In this document: in pieces, positions 1-9,200 of the stretch
Numbering within the stretch: the stretch's first letter is position 1
Layout of the letters: each line of letters opens with the position of its first letter
From: Winogradskyella wichelsiae
GTDB taxonomy: Bacteria > Bacteroidota > Bacteroidia > Flavobacteriales > Flavobacteriaceae
NCBI RefSeq assembly: GCF_013403925.1
Contig: NZ_JABFDJ010000004.1
Span: 186,001 to 250,000 of the forward strand
DNA: 64,000 bases
Direction of reading: 5' to 3'
Notes under the pieces: generated by a model
The model's database searches: none
Told to the model about the DNA's origin: nothing
Seen by the model: the letters and a program-made list of their open reading frames with translations, nothing else
Position numbers and translations under genes: made by a program

Positions 1-12
1 AAAAAAAAACCT

Positions 13-894
13 TTAAGTTGGTATTTGTTGTCTAAATTTCAATGGTGACATTTTATAATTCTCGCTAAATAACCTACAAAAGTGTGAGGTATTATTAAAC
101 CCAGATTCATAACAAATTTCGGTTATATTTTTACTTGTAGTCATCAATAAGTGTGAAGCATGCTCTAATCTTTTAGCACGCAACCAATTAGCAGGCGAGT
201 CTTTATATTGTTTTTTAAATTCCCTTTTAAACTGCGATAAACTAAGATTAGAAAGTCGTGCTAAGTGATCTACATTTAGACTGGTGTACATATTGGTCTT
301 AACCACATTATCTAAATTAGAATTGTTCTCTATCAAGCAATTTTTAAGAAAACTCATAAAATAGCTTCTTTCTTGTCCCGAAATAAGTAACAATAATAAC
401 TCTCTAAATTTATGTGATATCAGCTCTTTAGTTGGCGGTAAATCTGACAATTCAAAATAAGACAAAACGGAATGGACGTATGCATTCATCCATTTATCAA
501 TAAAGAATTGATAAGCACCTAGAGAGTTTATATCTAATAACTCTGAAGGCGCTATCATTTGTAAATATTCTTTAATAAAACGCTTTAAAAAATCATCTGT
601 AAGAAAAACTAAAAGGCATTCTAGGTTTTTTCCATTACGTAATTTTTCACAAACTATAACAGATCCTTTTTTTACAAAAATAGATTCTCCAGCTTCTAAT
701 TTATAAAAATAATTAGGCGTTGCTACACTTTGATTTCCTTCAAGAACAAACATAAGCATGTTGTCTTTTATAAACAGCCGATCGCGCTCACTTGAGTCTT
801 CTATTGAAAAATGCACAATAGCTTGATTTTCTGCTTCTAAAATTTCAAATTTGTCTGCTTTTTCAAAATATGTTATGAGCTCTTGATCTATCAT
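13..894 (-). CDS. AraC-family transcriptional regulator
   Basis: A 293-residue AraC/XylS-type regulator. The C-terminal ~100 residues carry the double helix-turn-helix: a first helix region around 'LARLSNLSLSQFKREFKK' and the hallmark second one 'ITEICYESGFNNTSHFCRLF', followed by a 'SPLKFRQ' ending. The N-terminal ~170 residues look like a cupin-type effector domain (acidic, beta-rich, 'LEAGESIFVKKGSV'). It is transcribed in the same direction as, and 177 bp downstream of, the dha operon, so it may control glycerone metabolism, but that link is positional only. It is not a member of the DhaR family known from enterobacteria, which is sigma54-type. Confidence 0.85.
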   Translation of the reverse strand: MIDQELITYFEKADKFEILEAENQAIVHFSIEDSSERDRLFIKDNMLMFVLEGNQSVATPNYFYKLEAGESIFVKKGSVIVCEKLRNGKNLECLLVFLTDDFLKRFIKEYLQMIAPSELLDINSLGAYQFFIDKWMNAYVHSVLSYFELSDLPPTKELISHKFRELLLLLISGQERSYFMSFLKNCLIENNSNLDNVVKTNMYTSLNVDHLARLSNLSLSQFKREFKKQYKDSPANWLRAKRLEHASHLLMTTSKNITEICYESGFNNTSHFCRLFSENYKMSPLKFRQQIPT

Positions 895-1005
895 TCAACA
901 TTAATTAGAAGAACCTAAATGTAGTCATAAGATTTATAAAAAACAGCAAAACAGGCTTAAATATTATATTTTTCTTGTTTATTTAATAAATAATTAAATA
1001 TTTGA

Positions 1006-1047
1006 TAATTGATTATGCTTTAGCTTCAAATAAAACATAATCAATTA
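1006..1047. repeat. 12-bp perfect inverted repeat after dhaM
   Basis: TAATTGATTATG at 1006-1017 is matched by CATAATCAATTA at 1036-1047 with an 18-nt spacer. It lies 24 bp after the dhaM stop (minus strand) and before the AraC gene. It could be a weak terminator of the dha operon, although the stem is AT-rich and the following T-tract is interrupted, or a binding site for the neighbouring regulator. Confidence 0.4.
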
Positions 1048-1070
1048 GTTAGTTTCGTTCAAAATAAAAA

Positions 1071-3557
1071 CTAAGCGTTGATACTTTGCTCTACTTCATT
1101 TAAAGTACTGCTCAATACTATATCCTTTAAAATCTCTCTATTACTAGCAACATCCATCGTTCGTATAGCATCTTTAATTCTAGGTATTACGGGTCCAGAC
1201 ATACTATATTTACGAAGTCCTATTGCACTTAACAAAGCCGTAGCCTTTGGGTTACTCGCTAACTCACCACAGAGACTTACATCTATTCCTTGGGCATTTG
1301 CACCAACTATTATTTTAGAAAGCGCATTTAGTACAGCGGGGTGTAAAGCACTGTAATGCTTAGATAATAACGTACTCTCTCTGTCCATTGCTAATAGGTA
1401 TTGTGTAAGATCGTTTGTGCCAATACTTAAAAAATCGAGATGTTTAGCTAATTGTGGTAAAATGAAAATAACGGAAGGTACCTCAACCATAATTCCAATT
1501 CTCATATCCTTAGCGTACGCAATCTTTTCTGCATCGAGTTCCTCTCTCACTTCTTTTAGTAATGCTTTTGCTTCAATAACCTCTTCTAGCATCCCAACCA
1601 TTGGAAACATAACACTTATATCATAGTCTGCTGATATTCGGCATAATGCTCTAAGTTGTGCTTTAAATATACCTGTGTTTTTAAGGCAATAGCGAATACC
1701 TCTTAAACCCAAAAATGGATTTGTCTCTTCTGGGATACCTAAATATGGAATCGGTTTATCTCCCCCTACATCTAAAGTTCTAATGGTAATAGGCAGTCCT
1801 TGCATATTATTGCAAACCTGTTTATAAATTTCATATTGTTCCTCTTCGCTTGGTGGTGTTTCTCTATTCATATACAGAAACTCAGTTCTATATAAGCCTA
1901 TGCCATCTGCACCATTAGTAAAGGCAATTTGCGCTTCTTTAGGACTACTTATATTAGCGAGAATTTGAAATTCTACACCATCACTGCTCACAGCTGGAAG
2001 TTTTGCTTTTGAAAAACTTTCTTGAAATAACTTTTCTTCAATTTGCTGTTTTTCGCGTAATTCTTCGATTTTTTTAGGATGTATTTTTTCTAAATAAATA
2101 ATACCCGTACTGCCATCAATACCAATGACATCTCCATCTTTAATTATGTCTATTTTATTTTCTAATCCTGTAATAGAAGGTATACCTAATGATCTTGCCA
2201 AAATAGTAGCATGCGATGTTTCTCCACCTGTTTTAGAAATGATTCCAAGTACCTTATCAGTATCTAAACTTAAGGTTTGAGCCGGACCTATATCATTAAC
2301 AACTAATATTGAAGGCTCTGTAAGTGTAATTTTCATTTGCTGCGAACCAGAAATTTCATCAATTACTTTATTTCTAATCTCTACGATATCTGAAGCTCTT
2401 TCACGAAGATATTGATCAGACATACCTTTGTATTTATCTTCTAAATCAGAAAATACTCTAAACCAAGCATAAGCTGCACTAAAATGATTTTCAGTTATTA
2501 AATTTTCTACTTCACTTAATTTTTCCTTATCGTTGAGGAGTAATAGGTGAAAACCGAAAATTTCAGCGTTTTCACTCCCATAAAGATTCATCGTTTTATG
2601 CTGAATTTCTTCTGTCTCCAAAACAATTCGTTTTACTGCTTTTTTGAACTTATTTATTTCCTCGAGGCTATGATCTACAATTGTTTTATCTACAGAAATT
2701 GAGGCATTTAAAAACACTTTAGCTTTACCTATAGAAATCCCTTTAGAAGCAGGAATTCCCTCAATAAAATCATTGTTAGTAGCGCTAATCTTTAAAGGTT
2801 TTTTACGCTCTTCCTTCTTAACAACAACTTCTTTTGAATCTCCAAAATTATCTAATTCAAATTGTTTTAAAGCTTTCTCAAACTGTAAAAACTCATCTCC
2901 TACAACTTTAAAAATAAGTGTATCTCCTTGTTTTGCTCCAAGTGTACCAACTTGACTAATACTTGTTGCAGACACAAACGGCTTATTATTAACACTTACG
3001 CTAACCTTATTATTAAACTTATTGGTAATTTCTACTAGTCTAACAGCTGGTCTTGCATGAAGCCCTAAATGATTGGGGACTGTTATGTTAATTTCTTTAC
3101 CATCAGTAACTATTGTTTCATCTAAACTTTCAACCTCCTCATTTTCTGCAGTACATAACAAACTTGCTTTACCTTCGATACCATTTCTTGCTTCCTTAGC
3201 AACCGCTTGTAAATTAGCCCCAACCATAGATTGTGCAGCTGCCGCAATAGCTCCTTCTACTAAAGGTGCTTCACAAAGCAATACTCGTTTCATTATTTCT
3301 TCAGGAAGCATTTCAGTTGCTAATTCGGCATTCATTACCGCACTACCAATATCCATTAAGACTAGAATACCATCTTCAGAATCTACCAATTCTATCGCTT
3401 CCATTATTTTAAAAGCATCTGTACCAATAGGACTAGATTCATCATCAAGACCGCCTGCTGCTGCGATCTTGACTTTATTTTGTGACATTTGTTCAGCTAA
3501 TTCTTTAACGCCTTCAGCCAATTTTTCGCTATGCGATACAATAACAATACTTACCAT
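1071..3557 (-). CDS. dhaM: DhaM-HPr-enzyme I fusion (PTS phosphoryl donor for dihydroxyacetone kinase)
   Basis: An 828-residue cytoplasmic protein that should carry phosphate from PEP to the DhaL-bound ADP. Three parts are visible. Residues 1-135 are a DhaM/EIIA-mannose-type domain with the phospho-His at position 9 in 'VIVSHSEKLAEG'. Residues ~153-240 are HPr with 'NHLGLHARPA' (phospho-His 167). Residues ~262-828 are a full enzyme I, with phospho-His 449 in 'GGETSHATILAR', the PEP-site stretch 'ADGIGLYRTEFLYM' and C-terminal 'LCGELASNP'. Enterobacterial DhaM has only a partial EI domain; here the EI part is full length, so no separate ptsI or ptsH would be needed. It is the last gene of dhaK-dhaL-dhaM, with 19 bp between dhaL and this start. 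Confidence 0.93.
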   Translation of the reverse strand: MVSIVIVSHSEKLAEGVKELAEQMSQNKVKIAAAGGLDDESSPIGTDAFKIMEAIELVDSEDGILVLMDIGSAVMNAELATEMLPEEIMKRVLLCEAPLVEGAIAAAAQSMVGANLQAVAKEARNGIEGKASLLCTAENEEVESLDETIVTDGKEINITVPNHLGLHARPAVRLVEITNKFNNKVSVSVNNKPFVSATSISQVGTLGAKQGDTLIFKVVGDEFLQFEKALKQFELDNFGDSKEVVVKKEERKKPLKISATNNDFIEGIPASKGISIGKAKVFLNASISVDKTIVDHSLEEINKFKKAVKRIVLETEEIQHKTMNLYGSENAEIFGFHLLLLNDKEKLSEVENLITENHFSAAYAWFRVFSDLEDKYKGMSDQYLRERASDIVEIRNKVIDEISGSQQMKITLTEPSILVVNDIGPAQTLSLDTDKVLGIISKTGGETSHATILARSLGIPSITGLENKIDIIKDGDVIGIDGSTGIIYLEKIHPKKIEELREKQQIEEKLFQESFSKAKLPAVSSDGVEFQILANISSPKEAQIAFTNGADGIGLYRTEFLYMNRETPPSEEEQYEIYKQVCNNMQGLPITIRTLDVGGDKPIPYLGIPEETNPFLGLRGIRYCLKNTGIFKAQLRALCRISADYDISVMFPMVGMLEEVIEAKALLKEVREELDAEKIAYAKDMRIGIMVEVPSVIFILPQLAKHLDFLSIGTNDLTQYLLAMDRESTLLSKHYSALHPAVLNALSKIIVGANAQGIDVSLCGELASNPKATALLSAIGLRKYSMSGPVIPRIKDAIRTMDVASNREILKDIVLSSTLNEVEQSINA

Positions 3558-3576
3558 ATTTGTTTTTAAGGATTCT

Positions 3577-4212
3577 TTAATTAATGCTTTCTTTTAATGC
3601 TTTAAGAATAAGATAACTAGAGGTTGCCCCAGGATCTTGATGCCCTACACTACGCTCTCCTAAATAACTTGCTCGTCCTTTAGTTGCAAGCATATTTATA
3701 GTGGACTTCATACCCGTTTCTGCTACATTTACCGTATTTTCAAGCGCCTCATTGATAGTTAAACCCTTTTCTGTAGATGTAACTAAAGATGTTACTACAG
3801 GTTCTAAAACATCTATCATTGTTTTTTCACCTAAACTAGCTCTACCTCTAGACTTAACTCCTTTTAATCCATTTTCAAAACTAGCCTTTAAATCTTCTAA
3901 GGTTAATTCCTTATTTCCTTTGAGAACCATGCTCGCTTGTAAAAAGAATGTTCCATAAAGTGGTCCAGAAGCCCCGCCAATACTAGAAATCAAAGTCATT
4001 CCTGTACCCTTCAATAAAGCTGCGGCATCTTCACTTTGCTTTAATTCTTCAATTTTACCTATAACTTTATTGAAACCTCTTTCCATGTTAAAACCATGAT
4101 CGGCATCACCTATAGCAGAATCTAGCTCGGTTAAATATTCTTTATTTTCCTGCATATATTTTGCAGTTTTTTCTAACCAGGTTATTAATTGTGATAATTT
4201 TATTGTTTCCAT
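3577..4212 (-). CDS. dhaL: Dihydroxyacetone kinase subunit DhaL
   Basis: A 211-residue ADP-binding subunit of PTS-dependent dihydroxyacetone kinase. The metal-binding loop 'DSAIGDADHGFNMERG' gives Asp31, Asp36 and Asp38, which hold the Mg ions on the permanently bound ADP in characterised DhaL proteins. The glycine-rich loop 'SSIGGASGPLYGTFF' and C-terminal 'GRASYLGERSVGHQDPGA' are also typical. DhaL is rephosphorylated by DhaM and passes the phosphate to the substrate on DhaK. Length matches the family (~210). It sits between dhaK (41 bp upstream) and dhaM (19 bp downstream) on the same strand. Confidence 0.95.
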   Translation of the reverse strand: METIKLSQLITWLEKTAKYMQENKEYLTELDSAIGDADHGFNMERGFNKVIGKIEELKQSEDAAALLKGTGMTLISSIGGASGPLYGTFFLQASMVLKGNKELTLEDLKASFENGLKGVKSRGRASLGEKTMIDVLEPVVTSLVTSTEKGLTINEALENTVNVAETGMKSTINMLATKGRASYLGERSVGHQDPGATSSYLILKALKESIN

Positions 4213-4253
4213 TATACTTATTTAATTAGTCTATATTTTATCTGAAAAAATTA

Positions 4254-5321
4254 TTAAGCCCAATGTAAAGCAGGTGTATTTACTGTAGCATCCCAAAATT
4301 TAAGTATTTCTTCGTCTGCACGTACAAGTGTAATAGAACAGCCCTGCATATCTAATGCGGTAATATAAGACCCCACTAAATTTCTTGAAAGTTCAACATT
4401 TTTTGTCTTACAAATTTCATCTAGTTTACGATAAACACAGTACAATTCTGATAATGGCGTACTTCCTAAACCATTAACTAGGGCAATCATTTTATCTCCT
4501 GAAGCAAAAGCTTTACTAACCATTTCTTTTTCTTCCCATCCGTTGGTATTAAAATCCCATTCTCTTAATAGCCGTGAATAATCTTTATCATCAAAAATAG
4601 CATCTACTAAAATTGATGTTATTTCATCTGCTGTAGTATGTGGTATTCTTTTTCTTCCTGGTTCACCATGTATACCAACTCCTATTTCTATTTCATCTTC
4701 AGCGATGTCAAAATTTGGTTTTCCTGCTGCTGGTACAATACAAGAAGTCAGTGCCATCCCCATAGAACGTCCTCTAGAATTCACTTTTTCTGCTAGGGCC
4801 GCACATTGTTCTAAGTTATAACCTGCTTCTGCTGCTGCACCAACTATTTTCTCCATGATTACAGTTGTACCTACACCACGTCTTCCTGCTGTGTAAAGAC
4901 TATCCTTTACTGCAACATCATCATCTATTAATATGTTTTGTGTTTTAATACCTTCACCATTTAGCATTTCTGCAGCCATCTCAAAATTCATGACATCACC
5001 TGTGTAATTTTTTACAAGAAATAATACACCTCCTCCATTTTCTACTTTTTTAGCACATTCGTACATTTGATCTGGTGTTGGTGAAGTAAATACTTCTCCA
5101 GGACAGGCTGCGTCTAACATACCAAAACCAACAAAACCAGCATGCATAGGCTCATGACCACTTCCGCCACCTGAAATAATAGCGACTTTACCTTTTTTTG
5201 TCTCTTCAGAACGCCAAACGTATTTAGGATCTAAGTTTATTTTAATATTAGTATGTGCTGCTGCCATACCTTCCATTTGTTCTGTTATAACGTCTTCTAC
5301 TTTATTTATAAGTTTTTTCAT
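4254..5321 (-). CDS. dhaK: Dihydroxyacetone kinase subunit DhaK
   Basis: A 355-residue substrate-binding subunit. All known key residues are present at the same numbers as in the E. coli protein: 'SGGGSGHEPMHAGFVG' with His56, 'NYTGD' with Asp109, and 'GVGIHGEPGRKR' with His218, which forms the covalent hemiaminal with dihydroxyacetone. The pathway is dihydroxyacetone to dihydroxyacetone phosphate, using phosphate delivered by DhaM through DhaL. It is first in the operon. No glycerol dehydrogenase or facilitator gene is in the window, so the source of the substrate cannot be read here. Confidence 0.95.
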   Translation of the reverse strand: MKKLINKVEDVITEQMEGMAAAHTNIKINLDPKYVWRSEETKKGKVAIISGGGSGHEPMHAGFVGFGMLDAACPGEVFTSPTPDQMYECAKKVENGGGVLFLVKNYTGDVMNFEMAAEMLNGEGIKTQNILIDDDVAVKDSLYTAGRRGVGTTVIMEKIVGAAAEAGYNLEQCAALAEKVNSRGRSMGMALTSCIVPAAGKPNFDIAEDEIEIGVGIHGEPGRKRIPHTTADEITSILVDAIFDDKDYSRLLREWDFNTNGWEEKEMVSKAFASGDKMIALVNGLGSTPLSELYCVYRKLDEICKTKNVELSRNLVGSYITALDMQGCSITLVRADEEILKFWDATVNTPALHWA

Positions 5322-5862
5322 AATATATGTTTATTTAGTTCTTTTCTGTAAGTAAAACCTTTCTTTATTGAGATAATCTCATCTTTTTTAATGAGCCTTC
5401 TACAAAATTAGAATATAGAATCCTTATAGCATTTTCTATTTAGACCATATTATGTTTTATTTGGATCGATTTTGTATATTTAACACTAAAAATAGAGATA
5501 AATTAATTATTCCTTAAATAATACAACATATAATTACGAAGTCACAAACAACAAAGGCTGTTTTGTTTAAGAATTATGATTCATAGATTTCATATAAATG
5601 AGAGAATCACTTCAATTATTTTACCTTTTTACAAGTTGTATAAAAATTTACTTTTTCAGCTTTGTGAATAACGTATTACTATGAAGAATATTAAATGATG
5701 TGTATAAAAATAGATTAACTACTAAAAGAAGATTTTGTAGTATGCAGAAATTAATTTTCAGTAAAAAAAAATTGATTTTTTATTATCTGAAACGAGATCT
5801 ATTGTTGGCTTTAAAATTTAAAAAGTAATTACCTTAGTTTTTCATAAAAAAATAACCTAAGA
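5322..5862. other. 541-bp intergenic region upstream of dhaK
   Basis: AT-rich spacer between dhaK and the TRIC-like gene, both on the minus strand. No convincing ORF or RNA gene is visible. It should hold the dha operon promoter: on the minus strand TAATTTTG at 5410-5403 fits the Bacteroidota -7 element TAnnTTTG about 80 bp before the dhaK start. I could not find a matching TTTG at -33, which would fit an activator-dependent promoter. Confidence 0.5.
5403..5410 (-). promoter_or_regulatory. Candidate -7 element of the dha operon
   Basis: Minus-strand TAATTTTG matches the TAnnTTTG -7 consensus of Bacteroidota sigma-A promoters. It is 82 bp from the dhaK start. There is no clear -33 element, so this is a weak call. 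Confidence 0.35.
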
Positions 5863-6474
5863 TTATTTATCACTATTATACAAACTTGGTAAACTAATTT
5901 TAAACCTTACAGCAATAATCCGGATTATGATAACCACTAATCCTGCTATTATAAATAGATAGTTCTTGTTATCGAAAAAATGTAGTAAAATAAAATAAGT
6001 AATTCCCCCTAAGATACATGCCGTTGCATAAATTTCTTCTCTAAAAATCACAGGGATTTCATTACATAAAGTATCTCTTACCACACCACCGAAACATGCT
6101 GTCATTGTGCCCATGGCAATACAAATTATAGGATGTAAACCGGCTACAAGTCCTGTTTCAATACCTACAACAGTATAAAGTCCGATACCAATTGTATCAA
6201 ATAAAAATAAAGACTTAAGCAAGTAACTAATTCTATTTCTAATGATTACAGCAAAAGTTGCAGAACCAATTATAACGTATACAAATGTTATATTTCGCAT
6301 CCAAGAGACAGGCTCTATACCGATCATTACATCTCGTAAAGTTCCTCCTCCAACGGCTGTAACAAAAGCAATTATTAAGACACCAAAAGGATCCATACGC
6401 TTGTTCATTGCTATTAATGCACCTGATATAGCGAAAGCTATAGTTCCTAATAAATCTACAATTTGAATAAACAT
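5863..6474 (-). CDS. Trimeric intracellular cation channel (TRIC/UPF0126) family protein
   Basis: A 203-residue membrane protein made of two homologous three-helix repeats plus a seventh helix, the layout of the bacterial TRIC/YicG (formerly UPF0126) family. Each repeat has the family's glycine motif: 'AVGGGTLRDVMIG' near residue 42 and 'FGGVVRDTLCNE' near residue 128. Bacterial TRIC proteins form monovalent-cation-permeable trimers; the physiological role here is unknown. The start 'MFIQIVDLLGTIAFAISGAL' is the usual family start. It stands alone between the dha operon and the RDD gene. Confidence 0.88.
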   Translation of the reverse strand: MFIQIVDLLGTIAFAISGALIAMNKRMDPFGVLIIAFVTAVGGGTLRDVMIGIEPVSWMRNITFVYVIIGSATFAVIIRNRISYLLKSLFLFDTIGIGLYTVVGIETGLVAGLHPIICIAMGTMTACFGGVVRDTLCNEIPVIFREEIYATACILGGITYFILLHFFDNKNYLFIIAGLVVIIIRIIAVRFKISLPSLYNSDK

Positions 6475-6546
6475 TGAATATTAAATTAAGTGTTGATACG
6501 GGCTAGATTTTTCATTAAAATCTATCTCTTTAAAATGACCTTACAA

Positions 6547-7263
6547 TTACATATTTTGAGTATAATAATTATAATCTTTTATCACCTTAGATACAAACGT
6601 TATAGGTTTTTCTTCTGTTTCAATAGACATTACTTTCAGTAAACGATGGTGTAAATTCACTATAATATTATGATTTCCTTTCCTAATTGCATCATCGTAC
6701 AAATTTTTAATTGTTTGCATATCCTGATCATTAAACATGGTAACTTGGCTATAAGTTGGGGCATAATCTAAAGGAATATCTTTTAAAAGCGTATCCTTTA
6801 TTGTTAAACGTTGTTTTTCACTAATTACTGTTGTACCCGCAGCGATATCACCTAAACGTTGTCCATTTCCTTTTAATAAAATTGTAAATGTAGCAACACC
6901 ACCAGAGGTTAAAACAACATCCACAATTCTTAAAATCCAACGAACAAAATAACTTGAAAAACTGGGTTTAGAGCCATCAATTTTTACAACTCTGGTTTTC
7001 ATTAATGTTTTCCCTACTGTTTGCCCATTCAAAAATGTTTCAAGCAAAACATAATATAAAAAAGCAGGTAAAGACACCAATAAATAAATAGCCCACATTT
7101 CTCCCATATCCATATTTAAAGTTGTTAGCAATAACATAACACCAATTGTATATAGCAAAATAATTGCGCTATCTATAAGATAACCAAGCATTCTGTCGCC
7201 AATACTAGCTACATTTTGATTGATCCCTACATTTTGAGCTGTTTCTATTTGAAATTCGTCCAT
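6547..7263 (-). CDS. RDD-family membrane protein
   Basis: RDD domain with the Arg-Asp-Asp signature pattern: 'ASIGDRMLGYLIDSAII' at the first helix, 'GQTVGKTLMKTRVVKIDG' and 'RWILRIVDVV' further on. Three to four hydrophobic segments are followed by a ~100-residue soluble tail. An upstream in-frame ATG at 7326 would add 21 residues, but I chose the ATG at 7263 ('MDEFQIETAQN') because the longer form would overlap the start of the divergent SpoIIM-like gene. The two starts are 36 bp apart, so they share a regulatory region. This gene regularly accompanies the SpoIIM/MoxR/DUF58 operon in Flavobacteriia. Function unknown. Confidence 0.85.
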   Translation of the reverse strand: MDEFQIETAQNVGINQNVASIGDRMLGYLIDSAIILLYTIGVMLLLTTLNMDMGEMWAIYLLVSLPAFLYYVLLETFLNGQTVGKTLMKTRVVKIDGSKPSFSSYFVRWILRIVDVVLTSGGVATFTILLKGNGQRLGDIAAGTTVISEKQRLTIKDTLLKDIPLDYAPTYSQVTMFNDQDMQTIKNLYDDAIRKGNHNIIVNLHHRLLKVMSIETEEKPITFVSKVIKDYNYYTQNM

Positions 7264-7299
7264 ATTTTCTTTACTTTGAAAGCCTAAAAAGGGATCATA

Positions 7300-8316
7300 A
7301 TGCGCGAAGCCGCTTTTGTAAAGCAAAATAAAGATAAATGGTTAGAATTTGAAAACATTCTTACAAATAAAACACAATTAGATCCCGATTTACTTTCAGA
7401 TCTTTACATTGAAGTTACTGACCATTTAAGCTACGCAAAAACGTTTTACACAAATAGTAATACAGAGCGTTACCTTAATCAGTTAGCATCTAATGCTCAT
7501 CAATCTATTTACAAAACAAAAAAGGAACCCAAAAACAGGTTGTTTTCATTTTTTAAAACCGAGTTTCCAACACTATTTTATCAACATCATCGCGAACTAC
7601 TTATTACATTTCTAACATTTGCTTTCTTCGTCTTTATTGGCGCATACTCTACTGCTACTGATGTAGATTTTGTAAGATCCTTTGGTTTAAATGATGCTTA
7701 TGTAAACATGACTTTGGAAAACATTGAAAAAGGCGATCCAATGGCTGTATATAAAGAACAAGGGGAATTTGATATGTTTCTAGGCATAACGCTTAACAAC
7801 ATAAAAGTAGCCTTATTTGCTTTTGGTTACGGTATTTTGTTTGGTGTAGGCTCACTGTATTTTATGATGCAAAACGGTATTATGCTTGGCGGTTTTCAGT
7901 ACTTTTTTTATGAACAAGGTTTGTTATGGGAATCTGCACGTACCATTTGGATTCATGGTACAATTGAAATTTCTGTAATTATTATAGCCGGTTGTGCTGG
8001 ATTAGTAATGGGGAACGGCATGCTATTTACAGGAACCTTGCCAAGGCTTGAAGCTTTTAAGCGTGGTGTTATAAATGGTTTAAAAATTCTAATGAGTACC
8101 ATTCCATTTTTTATTATCGCAGGATTTTTAGAAGGTTTTGTTACCAGACATACCGAAATGCCAGATTGGCTGGCTATACTAATTATAATAAGTTCTTTAG
8201 CTTTAATCTTATTTTACTACGTAATTTACCCAATTCAATTACACAGAAAATTAAAAAAAACATTAATAACAAAAAACATCATAGAACTCAACCTTAACCC
8301 AACCAACCACAAATGA
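7300..8316 (+). CDS. Stage II sporulation protein M (SpoIIM/DUF95)-like membrane protein
   Basis: A 338-residue integral membrane protein of the SpoIIM/DUF95 family, with a soluble N-terminal ~95 residues ('MREAAFVKQNKDKW', the usual start in flavobacteria) and about five membrane helices ('FGYGILFGVGSLYFMMQNG', 'WIHGTIEISVIIIAGCAG'). The 'HG..E' stretch in a membrane segment is a family hallmark. In sporulating Firmicutes SpoIIM belongs to an engulfment complex; this organism is not a spore former, so the name reflects homology only. It is the first gene of a six-gene operon ending with DUF58 and overlaps the next gene by 4 bp. Confidence 0.88.
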   Translation: MREAAFVKQNKDKWLEFENILTNKTQLDPDLLSDLYIEVTDHLSYAKTFYTNSNTERYLNQLASNAHQSIYKTKKEPKNRLFSFFKTEFPTLFYQHHRELLITFLTFAFFVFIGAYSTATDVDFVRSFGLNDAYVNMTLENIEKGDPMAVYKEQGEFDMFLGITLNNIKVALFAFGYGILFGVGSLYFMMQNGIMLGGFQYFFYEQGLLWESARTIWIHGTIEISVIIIAGCAGLVMGNGMLFTGTLPRLEAFKRGVINGLKILMSTIPFFIIAGFLEGFVTRHTEMPDWLAILIIISSLALILFYYVIYPIQLHRKLKKTLITKNIIELNLNPTNHK

Positions 8317-9200
8317 ACAAATCTTATATAGAATTCCGTAAGCAACGAGATTTTAGCGCTATACTTACAGATACATTTGGCTTTATTAGAAATGAATTTA
8401 AACCGTTTATAAAAACAATCTTTAATATTGCGGGTCCGGCAATTATTGTTTTTATGCTTTCGCTTGCGGCTTATAACTATGTTGCCGGTGATCTCTTAAA
8501 TATTACTCGATTTGATGAATCTAGCTTAAACTCTAATAATATTTTTATTACCATTATAACGGTAATAATCTATTTAATTTCGGCAATTGCGGCCTATATT
8601 CTTACCGCGGCTACAGTACTTTTTTATATAAAATCTTATGTAGATAATAAAGGGACTATAGATCCTATAGAAATAAAAAAGAATGTGCATCAATCCTTTT
8701 GGTCATTTTTTGGACTTAGTTTTTTAAAGGGAATGACTCTACTTATAGCAACAATGCTTTGTGTGCTTCCTGTATTTTATGCCATGGTTCCAATGGCTAT
8801 TGTATTTAGTGTTTATGTTTTTGAACCAAAACGTTCTACTACAGATGCTTTTAGTGAGAGTTTTAAATTAGCAAATGCTGATTTCTGGACGGCTTTTGGT
8901 GTTTTTCTTATTCTGGGAGTTATTTATTACATTATAAGCTTAGTGTTTTCAATCCCTTCAATCATTTATGCATTAATTAGTACTGGTATTTTTTCAGGAG
9001 AAATTGATCCTGCAAATCTTAATAATATGTCTTCCGATCCAATAGTTATCTTTCTCAATGTATTTAATACTTTCTTTCAATTTTTATTAAATACTATTTT
9101 AATGGTCGCCGGTGCTGTTATTTATTTTCATTTACATGAAATAACAAACTTTACAGGTACATACGATCGTATTAGCGAAATAGGTAAAACTGAAGAATAA
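8313..9200 (+). CDS. Polytopic membrane protein of the MoxR/DUF58 operon
   Basis: A 295-residue protein with about six hydrophobic segments (e.g. 'IFNIAGPAIIVFMLSLAAY', 'LFYIKSYVDNKG', 'MLCVLPVFYAMVPMAIVFSVYVF') and a short charged N-terminus 'MNKSYIEFRKQRDFSAIL'. I recognise it only as the membrane protein that occupies this slot in flavobacterial SpoIIM-DUF4129-DUF4350-MoxR-DUF58 operons. It overlaps the SpoIIM-like gene by 4 bp (ATGA) and its stop codon is directly followed by the start of the DUF4129 gene. Function unknown. Confidence 0.7.
   Translation: MNKSYIEFRKQRDFSAILTDTFGFIRNEFKPFIKTIFNIAGPAIIVFMLSLAAYNYVAGDLLNITRFDESSLNSNNIFITIITVIIYLISAIAAYILTAATVLFYIKSYVDNKGTIDPIEIKKNVHQSFWSFFGLSFLKGMTLLIATMLCVLPVFYAMVPMAIVFSVYVFEPKRSTTDAFSESFKLANADFWTAFGVFLILGVIYYIISLVFSIPSIIYALISTGIFSGEIDPANLNNMSSDPIVIFLNVFNTFFQFLLNTILMVAGAVIYFHLHEITNFTGTYDRISEIGKTEE

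Noticed and set aside
3073..3597. Long plus-strand frame (174 codons) opposite dhaM
   Set aside because: It is the antisense of the DhaM domain, has a composition rich in Ser/Ile/Ala with no motif, and overlaps a well-supported gene fully.
7264..7326. Longer N-terminus of the RDD protein
   Set aside because: It would overlap the divergent gene start, and the internal ATG gives the usual family length.
7300..8316. Sporulation function for the SpoIIM-like gene
   Set aside because: All other content points to Bacteroidota, which do not sporulate; the name only reflects homology.
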